DNA from: Acidovorax sp. GW101-3H11
GTDB taxonomy: Bacteria; Pseudomonadota; Gammaproteobacteria; Burkholderiales; Burkholderiaceae_C
Assembly: GCF_001633105.1 (NCBI RefSeq)
Contig: NZ_LUKZ01000013.1
Span: forward strand, 175,512 to 213,580
DNA: 38,069 nt
Reading direction: 5' to 3'
The notes under the pieces were generated by a model that was not told where the DNA came from, did not search any database, and was given only the letters and a program-made list of their open reading frames with translations. The position numbers were made by a program, and so were the translations under genes. This document shows positions 11,757 through 20,201 of this stretch, one piece after another; positions within the stretch are counted from its first letter, which is position 1, and the number at the start of each line of letters is the position of its first letter.

Positions 11757-11794
11757 TGGTATTGCCTCGATAGCTATCAAATAAATAGCTGTTG
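11729..11794 (+). repeat. Dispersed repeat, copy 2 (histidine kinase 3' end)
   Basis: Shares AAGCAAAAATGGCCGCT, then ATTGCCT, then ATAGCTATCAA and AAATAGCT with the other copies, in the same orientation. The left half encodes the final residues and stop of the kinase. The right end is 5 bp from the stop of the convergent AcoR-like gene. It thus spans the whole convergent junction. Confidence 0.78.
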
Positions 11795-11798
11795 ACGG

Positions 11799-13745
11799 CT
11801 ATGGCGTGGCGCGCCCGCCCAGCTTGCGGTACAGCGTCTGGCGGCTGATGCCCAGCTGGCGCGCCGCCTGCGACATGTTGCCGCGCGCGGCCTGCAGGGC
11901 CTGGTCGATGGCGGCCTGGGAGAGTTGCTGCAGGTTCAGCGCGGTCGGGGGCGCGGTGGCTTCGCTGTGTGCAGGCGTCGGCGTCGGGGCGGCCGTGAGC
12001 GCCTGCACCAGGTCGTCCGGCATGTGCTCCCAGCCCAGGGTGTCTTCGCCCTCGGCCAGCATGGCGCAGGCCGTGCGCAGCACGTTGGCCAGCTGGCGCA
12101 GGTTGCCGGGCCAGGGGTACGCGGCCAGGCGGGCCAGCAAATCGGGCGCCACCTGCACCTCAAAACCCAGGCCCTGTTCCGCCGCCAGGTCGGCCAGCAG
12201 GCGCTGGGCCAGTGCCACGAAGTCGCTGCGCTCGCGCAGTGCGGGCAGCTGCACGGTGAGGCCGTTGATGCGGTAGTACAGGTCTTGCCGAAAGCGCCCC
12301 AACTCCGCCGCCTGCAGCAGTTGCTGGTGTGTGGCGCAAACCAGTGCAAAGTCCACTGGCACGGCCTTGCTGGCGCCCACGGGCGTCACGCTGCGCTCTT
12401 GCAGCACACGCAGCAGGCGGGTCTGCAGGGCCAGCGGCATGTCGCCGATTTCGTCGAGGAACAGTGTGCCGCCCTGGGCCTCGCGCAGGCGGCCCAGGTG
12501 GCCTTCCTTGCGCGCGCCGGTGAAGGCACCCGCCACATGGCCGAAGAGTTCGGATTCGATCAGGTGCTCGGGAATCGCCGCGCAGTTGATGGCCACAAAC
12601 GGCGCATCGCGGCGCGGGCCGCTGGCGTGCAGCGCGCGCGCAAACACCTCCTTGCCGACGCCCGATTCGCCCTGCACCAGCACCGCAATCGGCTTGCCCA
12701 CCACGCGGCGGGCCTTGTCGGCGGCGGCGCGCCAGCGCGTGTCGCCCGTATCGAGCTGGGCCAGTGCGTCCACCACAGGCGCTGCCGCAGCACTGGCCCG
12801 GGCCGGGGCCGTCACCCACGCGGCGGCATCCATCTGCACCTGGGCAAACAGCAGGGCCCCGCCCAGCACACGCACCGCCTGGGGCTGCTGGGGGCGGCGC
12901 TTGTGGTGCGAGAGCAGGTCATCCAGCCGCACCTGCAGCACCCGCTCCAGCAAGGTGGCGCCCACATCGCCCGCACGCAGGCCCAGCTGGGCCAGGGCCA
13001 TGCGGTTGGCGCCCACGATCCAGCCATCGCCCGACACCGCCACGATGCCTTCGGCCACGCTGCCGATGCCCTCGGGCGCGCTGTGCAGGTGCAGGCGGAT
13101 GTTGCGTTTGCAGGTGGCGGCCAGCAGGCGGTTTTCGATCATGCGGGCGGCGGTGCTGACCAGGCCCAGTGCGTGCGCGTGGCCGTTGCGATAGTCGCCC
13201 GAGATGTCAAGGATGCCCAGCAAGTCACCGGTGGCCGACAGGATGGGCGAGGCCGCGCAGGTGAGAAAACCGTTGCGCTCCAGGTAATGCTCGCCGCCAT
13301 GCACCTCCACCGCGCAGCCCTCGGCCAGGGCCGTGCCGATGGCGTTGGTGCCCCGGTGCGCCTCGTGCCACGAGGCCCCACTGGTCAGCGCCACGCGCTC
13401 GGCCTTGTCCACAAAAACCGGGTCGCCCAGCGTGTGCATCAGCATGCCGCGCCGGTCGGCCAGCACCACCACGCTCTGGCTGTGGCGCACTTGTTCAAAC
13501 AGGTATTCCATCACCGGCCGCGAATGCGCGAGCAGCTCGGGGTTGCTGGCCAGCACCTGGCGCAGCGTGCCGCTGCTGGGGTGGTCGATGCCCTGGGGCC
13601 GCCCGGTGGGCACCAGGCCCGCCGCCAGGCTGCGCGACCAGGAGCGGGCCAGGCGCTCGTCCACCAAGCCGCTGGGGCACTGGCCGGAGTCCAGCAGGTG
13701 CTGGCGGGCCTGTCGCAGGGCGACGGGGGAGGTGTTGGGGCGCAC
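11799..13745 (-). CDS. Sigma-54-dependent activator, AcoR-like
   Basis: 648 residues from GTG at 13745, chosen for its GGAGA ribosome site; an ATG further upstream adds only low-complexity sequence. A GAF-like sensor (about 70-215, with WHEAHRGTNAIGTALAEG) precedes a PAS-like region. The AAA+ domain has Walker A GESGVGKE (359-366), an intact GAFTGA loop (406-411) that contacts sigma-54, and Walker B GGTLFLDEIGD. A Fis-type helix-turn-helix closes the protein (about 613-645, MSQAARQLGISRQTLYRKL). This is the AcoR architecture, known for activating acetoin or alcohol/aldehyde catabolism. It is divergent from an aldehyde dehydrogenase whose upstream region has a -24/-12-like element, which makes that gene the likely target. 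The inducer is inferred only. The stop abuts repeat copy 2. Confidence 0.94.
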   Translation of the reverse strand: MRPNTSPVALRQARQHLLDSGQCPSGLVDERLARSWSRSLAAGLVPTGRPQGIDHPSSGTLRQVLASNPELLAHSRPVMEYLFEQVRHSQSVVVLADRRGMLMHTLGDPVFVDKAERVALTSGASWHEAHRGTNAIGTALAEGCAVEVHGGEHYLERNGFLTCAASPILSATGDLLGILDISGDYRNGHAHALGLVSTAARMIENRLLAATCKRNIRLHLHSAPEGIGSVAEGIVAVSGDGWIVGANRMALAQLGLRAGDVGATLLERVLQVRLDDLLSHHKRRPQQPQAVRVLGGALLFAQVQMDAAAWVTAPARASAAAAPVVDALAQLDTGDTRWRAAADKARRVVGKPIAVLVQGESGVGKEVFARALHASGPRRDAPFVAINCAAIPEHLIESELFGHVAGAFTGARKEGHLGRLREAQGGTLFLDEIGDMPLALQTRLLRVLQERSVTPVGASKAVPVDFALVCATHQQLLQAAELGRFRQDLYYRINGLTVQLPALRERSDFVALAQRLLADLAAEQGLGFEVQVAPDLLARLAAYPWPGNLRQLANVLRTACAMLAEGEDTLGWEHMPDDLVQALTAAPTPTPAHSEATAPPTALNLQQLSQAAIDQALQAARGNMSQAARQLGISRQTLYRKLGGRATP

Positions 13746-13869
13746 GTTGTTTGTCTCCGTGCAGGGTCGCCAGGGCGCCCTGCTTGTGGGGTGTGGGGCG
13801 AGTATGGCGGGCTGCAACGCGGGGAGCAAGGGCGCTGGCGCAAGCCGGGCGCCAACTGTTCCATTTCGT

Positions 13870-13915
13870 GACAGGTGTCGCGGCCCGGCACAGCGTGGGG
13901 GTGTCCGCTGCGACA
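13870..13915. promoter_or_regulatory. Candidate upstream activator sites for the AcoR-like protein
   Basis: Two inverted repeats made from the same half-sites: GACA-N2-TGTC at 13870-13879 and TGTC-N6-GACA at 13902-13915. They lie about 65-110 bp upstream of the candidate -24/-12 element, the usual range for enhancer sites of sigma-54 activators, and 125-180 bp from the activator start codon. Confidence 0.4.
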
Positions 13916-13977
13916 GGTGCCACGGTGGCTACTCCCAAAAAACCAATGAAATCAACGCCCCGCGCCCTGGCACGCGC

Positions 13978-13993
13978 TGGCATGTGTTTTGAG
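13978..13993 (+). promoter_or_regulatory. Candidate sigma-54 (-24/-12) promoter of the aldehyde dehydrogenase
   Basis: TGGCATG-N4-TTGAG keeps the conserved GG and the 12-bp register of TGGCACG-N4-TTGC, but the -12 position is GA rather than GC. It would start transcription near 14004, leaving a 60-nt leader. Its setting, opposite a sigma-54 activator, supports it. Confidence 0.42.
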
Positions 13994-13999
13994 TAGGGG

Positions 14000-14040
14000 G
14001 TGTGCATCGGACGGGCCTTCAGCGTCCGCCCGATGCACAC
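14000..14040 (+). other. Perfect 11-bp inverted repeat in the aldehyde dehydrogenase leader
   Basis: GTGTGCATCGG (14000-14010) and CCGATGCACAC (14030-14040) are exact complements around a 19-nt loop that itself holds a GGACG/CGTCC pair. It sits at the predicted transcript start and ends 9 bp before the AGGAG ribosome site. It could be an mRNA-stabilising hairpin or a protein-binding operator. There is no U-tract, so it is not a terminator. Confidence 0.6.
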
Positions 14041-14063
14041 AACCACCGCAGGAGACAAACACC

Positions 14064-15587
<1,524 letters not shown>

Positions 15588-15617
15588 TGCAGGTCTGCGC
15601 GCGTTGACAGCCCCGAA

Positions 15618-15677
15618 CCGTTCGGGCTGAGCCTGTCGAAGCCTTGCGCAGCGCTTCGACAGGCTCAGCGTGAACGG
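15618..15677. repeat. Dispersed palindromic repeat (TTCGACAGGCTCAG type)
   Basis: Two arms of about 25 bp (15618-15642 and 15653-15677), built around GAGCCTGTCGAAGC and GCTTCGACAGGCTC, are almost exact complements around a 10-nt loop. This motif is common between genes in Burkholderiales genomes. It lies just after the aldehyde dehydrogenase stop. Confidence 0.75.
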
Positions 15678-15698
15678 GCGGGATGATGGAAATAGGAA

Positions 15699-15734
15699 GG
15701 CAAAAGGGGGCTGGCGGCAGACCCCCTTTTTGCC
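15699..15734 (+). terminator. Strong hairpin between aldehyde dehydrogenase and DUF779 gene; possible attenuating terminator
   Basis: GGCAAAAGGGGG pairs with CCCCCTTTTTGCC (one bulged T) around an 11-nt loop. The right arm contains a run of five T followed by GCCTTTT. It ends 25 bp before the DUF779 start. It may partly end transcription after the dehydrogenase or protect the mRNA. Confidence 0.45.
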
Positions 15735-15759
15735 TTTTGCCGAGACAAGGAGACACCCC

Positions 15760-16137
15760 ATGGTCCAAAAAGTCATTGCCACCCCCGCTGCGCTGGCGCT
15801 GGTGGCCTTGCTGCAATCCAAACACGGCCCCGATCTGATGTTCCACCAGTCGGGTGGCTGCTGCGACAACAGCGCGGCCAACTGCTACCTGTCCGGCGAG
15901 ATCACCATGGGCGCGGGCGACGTGTACCTGGGCGACATAGGAGGATGCCCCTTCTACATCGGGCGCGCGCAGTACGAGACCTGGAAGCACACGCAGCTCA
16001 TCATCGATGTGATCGAGGGCACGGGCGGCACGTTCTCGCTCGAAGGACCCGAGGGCAAGGCCTTCCACACCCGCTCGCGGGTGTTCACGGCGGCGGAGCT
16101 GGATGCGCTGGGCATTGCTGCGCCCGGGGCGGCCTGA
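15760..16137 (+). CDS. DUF779 family protein
   Basis: 125 residues from ATG at 15760 with AAGGAGA upstream. It matches the DUF779 family, small proteins usually encoded beside AcoD-type acetaldehyde dehydrogenases. The conserved core reads FHQSGGCCDNSAANCYLSGE, then GDVYLGDIGGCPFYIG and YETWKHTQL. Cys34, Cys35, Cys42 and Cys63, with His29 and His77, are candidate metal ligands or redox residues; that role is inferred from their spacing and is not established. The product is probably cytoplasmic, as no signal peptide is seen. Its position after the dehydrogenase suggests an accessory role in aldehyde metabolism. Repeats of different families flank it on both sides. Confidence 0.92.
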   Translation: MVQKVIATPAALALVALLQSKHGPDLMFHQSGGCCDNSAANCYLSGEITMGAGDVYLGDIGGCPFYIGRAQYETWKHTQLIIDVIEGTGGTFSLEGPEGKAFHTRSRVFTAAELDALGIAAPGAA

Positions 16138-16180
16138 ACCATTCGGGCCCACATGGCTGGATCAGGTCGATACCTTCGCT

Positions 16181-16299
16181 GGCTTTCACTCCCTCTCCCC
16201 TCGCGGGAGAGGGCCGGGGAGAGGGGGTGATGAGGCATCGCCCTTGGCACAGGCCCCCTCTCCCCCACCCTCTCCCACAAGGGGAGAGGGAGTGAAGCC
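16181..16299. repeat. Dispersed CTCCCTCTCCCC palindromic repeat
   Basis: Outer arms GGCTTTCACTCCCTCTCCCC and GGGGAGAGGGAGTGAAGCC are near-perfect complements. Inside are two smaller hairpins built from CTCTCCC/GGGAGAG. The whole 119 bp could fold into one long cruciform or RNA stem. It is an intergenic repeat type widespread in proteobacteria and could act as a terminator for the convergent DUF779 and chemoreceptor genes. Confidence 0.8.
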
Positions 16300-16350
16300 G
16301 AGGCGCTGGTGCTGGTGCGTGGGCTGGCGACCCATCTGTGGCATGTGATT

Positions 16351-16416
16351 ATTCAAGCCAAAATGGCCGTTTGCGCTCGTCCAGCATGCCTTTGCAGCTA
16401 TTGAAGTCGTAGCATC
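16351..16416 (+). repeat. Dispersed repeat, copy 3 (chemoreceptor 3' end)
   Basis: ATTCAAGCCAAAATGGCCG, then TTTGCGCTCGTCCA, then ATGCCTTTGCAGCTATTGAA and GTAGCATCC, in the same orientation as the other copies. Its right part is antisense to the final codons (MLRLQ and stop) of the chemoreceptor gene. Confidence 0.75.
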
Positions 16417-18380
16417 CCGGTGCCGCCACTGCTGCTGCCGACGTGGCTGCCATCGCCCCCCAGGCGGAACACCGACACCACCTGCACCAGGTCCTCGGCC
16501 TGGTTCTGCAGGCTGCTGGCGGCGGCGGCCATCTCCTCGACCAGGGCGGCGTTCTGCTGCGTGACCTGGTCCATCTGCGTCACGGCCTCGCCCACCTGGG
16601 CCACACCCAGGGACTGTTCGTGGCTGGCCGCGCTGATCTCGCCCACGATGTCGGTCACGCGGCGGATGGATGCGACCACCTCGGTCATGGTGCTGCCTGC
16701 GCGGTCTACCAGGGCCGTGCCCTGCTCCACGCGCTCCACGCTGGCGCTGATGAGGGTCTTGATCTCGCGCGCGGCCTCGGCACTGCGCCCGGCCAGGCTG
16801 CGCACCTCGCTGGCCACCACGGCAAAGCCCCGGCCCTGCTCGCCTGCGCGGGCGGCTTCCACGGCCGCGTTCAGCGCCAAGATGTTGGTCTGGAAGGCGA
16901 TGGAGTCGATCACGCCGATGATGTCCGAGATCTTCTGCGACGCGGCGTTGATGCCCTGCATGGTGTGGACCACCTGGGCCACCACCTCGCCCCCCTGGGT
17001 GGCCACGGTGCTCGCGCTGGCGGCGAGCTGGCTGGCCTGCTGGGCGCTGTCGGCGTTCTGGCGCACGGTGGCGTTGAGCTGCTCCATCGACGCAGCGGTC
17101 TGCTCCAGCGCGCTGGCCTGGCTCTCGGTGCGGGCCGAGAGGTCGGTGTTGCCCTGTGCAATCTGCACGCTGGCCGTGGCCACGCTCTCCGATCCGCTGC
17201 GCACCTGGCGCACCACCTGCGTGAGCTGGCTGCGCATCTGCTGCAGCGCCTGCAGCAGCTGGCCCACCTCGTTCGTGCCATGGGGGATGGGCGCGCCGCT
17301 CAGGTCGCCCTGCGCCACGGCCCGCGACAGCGCCACGGCCTGCGACAGCGGCCCGGTCATGGAGCGCACAAACACCAGGGCCGTGGCGCTGGTGACCACC
17401 ATCGTGAGCACCAGGGCCAGCGCCACCCACAGCAGGTTGCGTTGCAGCCCTGCCACGCGCGCCTGCAGCGCCTGGTCCAGGCTGGCCATCGACAGGTTGT
17501 TGAGCGCGTTCAGCGCCTCGATGGTGCGGGTGAAGGCGTCGAAATAGTCCTTGGACGCCAGTTGCAGCTCGGTGGCGTTGATCACGTCGCGCTCCGCCAT
17601 CTGCAGCGACTGCTGGATCTGGCCTTGCACCGCCTGCACGCTGCTGCCCAGCGCGCGCTGCAGATCGGGGTTGCCCTGCAGGGCGCGGTCCAGGCCGCGG
17701 AAGGTGTCGGCCTGCAGCTCGGCCACACGCTGCTGCAGCACCAGCAGCTGGCCCTTGCCCTGGGGCGTCAGCTCGCGCTTGCCCAAAGCGCTGGCACCCT
17801 GGGCGCGCAGCATGCCCAGCTTTTCGCCCAGCATGGGCGCCTGGGCGAGCGATGCCTGGATCAGTGCGTTCGTGTCGGCCTCGGGGTCGATCTGCAGGCC
17901 ATACGCATGCACCAGGGCTTCGTTCAGCTGCAACAGGCTGGCAATCAGCTGCGTGTGCTGCGCCGTGCTTTGCGCCTGCTCGATGCTGCGCCCCCCCACG
18001 GCCTGCTCCAGCGTGCGCCAGGTCTGCTGGGCCTGGGTCCAGTTGGCCAGTTGTGCTGCGGGCACCTGGGCGGCGGCGAAGCGGGTGCTGACATCGTCCA
18101 GTGCCGTGTTCACCGCGTCGCGCGCAGCGGGGCGGCGCGCGGCCAGGGACTCATCGCCCCCCAGCATGCCCACCGACAGGCCCCGGTGCACCTGCATGTG
18201 CTGCACCAGGCGGGTGAGCGCCTGGGCGGGCGGCACGCCGCGCGCCTCCTGGCGGGCGTGGCCGATGGCGTGCAGCGAATCGCGCACGGTGAGGTAGGTG
18301 GGCAGGGCGCTCATCATGAGCCCCAGCGTTCCCAGGATCAGGAACTTTTCGAGCAGGTTCAACCGGTGCAGAAGTGACAT
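16398..18380 (-). CDS. Methyl-accepting chemotaxis protein
   Basis: 660 residues. Helix 1 is at about 11-30. The periplasmic sensor spans about 31-314 and helix 2 about 315-338. A HAMP domain (to about 391) leads into the signalling domain. The kinase-contact tip reads [29 protein letters not shown] in its conserved form (about 499-527). The sensor starts [19 protein letters not shown], which resembles the nitrate/nitrite-sensing (NIT) fold seen in other receptors; this is a tentative match. No NWETF-type pentapeptide is present at the C-terminus, so adaptation would depend on other receptors. The last residues (MLRLQ) and the stop come from repeat copy 3. It is divergent from a thioesterase gene; no che or flagellar operon is in view. 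Confidence 0.95.
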   Translation of the reverse strand: MSLLHRLNLLEKFLILGTLGLMMSALPTYLTVRDSLHAIGHARQEARGVPPAQALTRLVQHMQVHRGLSVGMLGGDESLAARRPAARDAVNTALDDVSTRFAAAQVPAAQLANWTQAQQTWRTLEQAVGGRSIEQAQSTAQHTQLIASLLQLNEALVHAYGLQIDPEADTNALIQASLAQAPMLGEKLGMLRAQGASALGKRELTPQGKGQLLVLQQRVAELQADTFRGLDRALQGNPDLQRALGSSVQAVQGQIQQSLQMAERDVINATELQLASKDYFDAFTRTIEALNALNNLSMASLDQALQARVAGLQRNLLWVALALVLTMVVTSATALVFVRSMTGPLSQAVALSRAVAQGDLSGAPIPHGTNEVGQLLQALQQMRSQLTQVVRQVRSGSESVATASVQIAQGNTDLSARTESQASALEQTAASMEQLNATVRQNADSAQQASQLAASASTVATQGGEVVAQVVHTMQGINAASQKISDIIGVIDSIAFQTNILALNAAVEAARAGEQGRGFAVVASEVRSLAGRSAEAAREIKTLISASVERVEQGTALVDRAGSTMTEVVASIRRVTDIVGEISAASHEQSLGVAQVGEAVTQMDQVTQQNAALVEEMAAAASSLQNQAEDLVQVVSVFRLGGDGSHVGSSSGGTGMLRLQ

Positions 18381-18529
18381 GGCAGTGGGCGCACGGGCGG
18401 GCCGTGCGGCAATAGGAAACCCTCAGCGGGCGGGGTGTCGGCACCCGCCGACGGGGTGCGGCCCGTCAGAACAGGTTCTCAGGCCGCGTGGTGTGTAACG
18501 CAATGTAGGTTTCTGCTGGCAGCAGGGTT

Positions 18530-18543
18530 TTGACTCAGGTCAA
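18530..18543. promoter_or_regulatory. FNR/Anr-like palindrome
   Basis: TTGAC-TCAG-GTCAA is a perfect 5+5 palindrome with the 4-bp spacer of FNR/CRP-family sites (consensus TTGAT-N4-ATCAA). It sits between the divergent chemoreceptor and thioesterase genes, about 73 bp upstream of a predicted thioesterase transcription start, close to a class I position. Confidence 0.5.
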
Positions 18544-18574
18544 TTTCGGCCGCGTCAGGTCCACACCGGCGGTG

Positions 18575-18603
18575 TGCACATGCCGGGGCGGCTGGGGAAT
18601 AAT
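18575..18603 (+). promoter_or_regulatory. Possible sigma-70 promoter of the thioesterase gene
   Basis: TGCACA, a 17-bp spacer, then AATAAT inside a GGAAT-A-ATTCC palindrome. Transcription would start near 18610, giving a short leader that contains the GGGAGC ribosome site. Confidence 0.35.
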
Positions 18604-18634
18604 TCCAGCTCACCCTGTCCTCGGGAGCTTCGGC

Positions 18635-19075
18635 ATGCAGTCCATCACCCTCCGATTTTTGGCCCCGCAAGGCGCCCAGCCCCAGGCGGGCCGCGTGGCG
18701 GGCGGCACCGTGTTGCGCTGGGTGGACGAGGCCGGGTTTGCCTGTGCCAGCGCCTGGGCCCGGGGCGCGTGCGTCACCGAGTTTGTGGGCGGTGCCCACT
18801 TTGTGCGGCCCATCCGCCCGGGGGATCTGGTGGAGGTGCATGCGCGCCTGGCCTACACCTCCGACTCCAGCATGTGCCTGGCCGTGGAGGTGCGCAGCGG
18901 CGGCGTGCAGGGCGCGCCGCTGGAGGATGTGGCGCACTGCGTGGCGGTCTACACCGCCGTGGACGCGCAGGAGCTGCCCCGCCCGGTGGACGCCTGGAGC
19001 CCCGACACCCCGGGCGACATCGCGCTGGCCCAGCGGGTCAAGGCCCACATCGACGCGGGGCGGGCCGCACAGTGA
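18635..19075 (+). CDS. Acyl-CoA thioesterase (hotdog fold, YciA-like)
   Basis: 146 residues from ATG at 18635 with GGGAGC upstream. The pattern GGTVLRWVDEAGFACASAWARGACVTEFV followed by FVRPIRPGDLVEVHARL is that of the hotdog-fold acyl-CoA thioesterases (YciA/BFIT type). The acidic residue in WVDEAG is the usual catalytic position. The enzyme would release free acid and CoA from acyl-CoAs in the cytoplasm; chain-length preference cannot be read. The final 25 residues are polar. It stands alone on the plus strand, with a possible FNR-type site upstream and repeat copy 4 just past the stop. Confidence 0.85.
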   Translation: MQSITLRFLAPQGAQPQAGRVAGGTVLRWVDEAGFACASAWARGACVTEFVGGAHFVRPIRPGDLVEVHARLAYTSDSSMCLAVEVRSGGVQGAPLEDVAHCVAVYTAVDAQELPRPVDAWSPDTPGDIALAQRVKAHIDAGRAAQ

Positions 19076-19089
19076 GCGTTGGGGTGATT

Positions 19090-19160
19090 CTTTGAAGCCA
19101 AAAAAGGCCTCTGCGCTCTATGAGTATGCCTTTTAAGCTATCAATAACATAGCATTCAAG
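19090..19160 (+). repeat. Dispersed repeat, copy 4 (thioesterase/aspartoacylase junction)
   Basis: TTTGAAGCCAAAAAAGGCCT, then CTGCGCTCTATGAG, then TATGCCTTTTAAGCTATCAA and TAACATAGCATTCAAGG. This is the most complete copy and fits between two convergent genes without touching either reading frame. A short GGCC-TTTG-GGCC hairpin follows at 19172-19191. Confidence 0.8.
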
Positions 19161-19190
19161 GTGTCGCCTTGAACGGGCCTTTGGGCCGGT

Positions 19191-20201
19191 TTACAGCACC
19201 TGACGGCGTGCAAACCGCACCACCGTCACGCCCGCGCGCGCCTGCCGCACCGAGGGCATGACCAGCACGCACCCGTCGTAAGGCGTGGCCACCGGCACCC
19301 CATCGTTGTCACCGATCACCGTGCCCGCCTGCTCAAACAGCTCCAGCCCCGTGTAGGGCGCCACAAAGCGGAAGGCGCTGCTGGTGGCGACCACGGGGCC
19401 GGTCACCTCCAGCGCCCATTGCTGGGCGGCGTCGGGCTGGCGCCAGCCGGGCAGCTGCTGCGCGAGGGTGCCAGCGTCCAGCACGCCGGACTGTTCGAGG
19501 AAACGCACACACTGGTCCTGCGCGACCGTGCGGCTGGCGGGGTCGCCGTGGAAGCCACATTCGATGAGCAGCGAGCGGGTGTCGCCGCCCTGGCCTTCGC
19601 CGTTGCCATCGGGCAGGCCCAAGCGGCCGTAGTCGCGCATGCGCACGCCGTCCTTGTGGCCCGCGTCCACCACGATGTATTCGGGCGAGCGCATGGCGCG
19701 CGCTAGTTGCCGGTTGCGCGGCTGGATGCCGGTGAGCAGCAGCGGCGCCGAGGGCTCGTGCATCGAGTGGATGTCGAGCAGCCAGTCGGCTTGTGCCACC
19801 CAGGGGCGCAGCGCGGCGGCGCGGCGGCGCTCGTTGGTGTCGGCAGCATCGATGCGCGCGTCCAGCCACTGGCGGTTGAGGTCTTCGTCGGTGAAGCGCG
19901 AGGCATCGTGGTTGGCGGGGTCGAAACGGTCGAACGCGTCGAGGTTGCAGAACGCCAGCGTGAGCGTGCCCTGCTGAGGGCGCACACCGGCTTCGAGCAG
20001 GCCCTTGAGCGCCCAGGCGCCGCACAGCTCGTTGCCGTGCACCAGGGCGCTGATCATCACGTGGCGGCCGGGCTGGCCCGAGTCGAAATGCCACACGCCT
20101 TCGGTGCCGGTGTTGCCCGCGCGCCAGGCGCTGATGTCGGGGGCGGGCAGTTCAAACGCCAGGGGGGGCACGGCGGTGGGGGCGAGGTCGGTGGGGTTCA
20201 T
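19191..20201 (-). CDS. Succinylglutamate desuccinylase/aspartoacylase family zinc hydrolase
   Basis: 336 residues. The family consists of zinc carboxypeptidase-like enzymes that remove acyl groups from N-acyl amino acids. Zinc ligands are visible as VHGNELCG (His55, Glu58) and DIHSMHE (His145). The DEDLNRQW stretch and the late LLIECGFHG with probable catalytic Glu213 also fit. It lacks a signal peptide. The start codon overlaps the stop of the Bug-type binding protein (ATGA at 20201-20198), so the two are translated together. That suggests the binding protein captures an acylated amino acid or related carboxylate that this enzyme cleaves. The exact substrate is not determined, and it should not be equated with AstE itself, since no other ast genes are present. 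Confidence 0.88.
   Translation of the reverse strand: MNPTDLAPTAVPPLAFELPAPDISAWRAGNTGTEGVWHFDSGQPGRHVMISALVHGNELCGAWALKGLLEAGVRPQQGTLTLAFCNLDAFDRFDPANHDASRFTDEDLNRQWLDARIDAADTNERRRAAALRPWVAQADWLLDIHSMHEPSAPLLLTGIQPRNRQLARAMRSPEYIVVDAGHKDGVRMRDYGRLGLPDGNGEGQGGDTRSLLIECGFHGDPASRTVAQDQCVRFLEQSGVLDAGTLAQQLPGWRQPDAAQQWALEVTGPVVATSSAFRFVAPYTGLELFEQAGTVIGDNDGVPVATPYDGCVLVMPSVRQARAGVTVVRFARRQVL

Noticed and set aside
11925..13871. 648-codon plus-strand open frame over the AcoR-like gene
   Set aside because: Shadow of a gene with complete AAA+ and helix-turn-helix motifs on the minus strand.
13967..13985. TGGCACGCGCTGGCAT as the sigma-54 promoter
   Set aside because: It matches the -24 box better than the chosen site, but GG and GC are 11 rather than 12 bp apart, a spacing sigma-54 does not tolerate well.
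16443..18377. 644-codon plus-strand open frame antisense to the chemoreceptor
   Set aside because: The composition (His, Gly, Leu, Gln rich) is that of a reverse-strand shadow; the minus-strand protein is a clear receptor.
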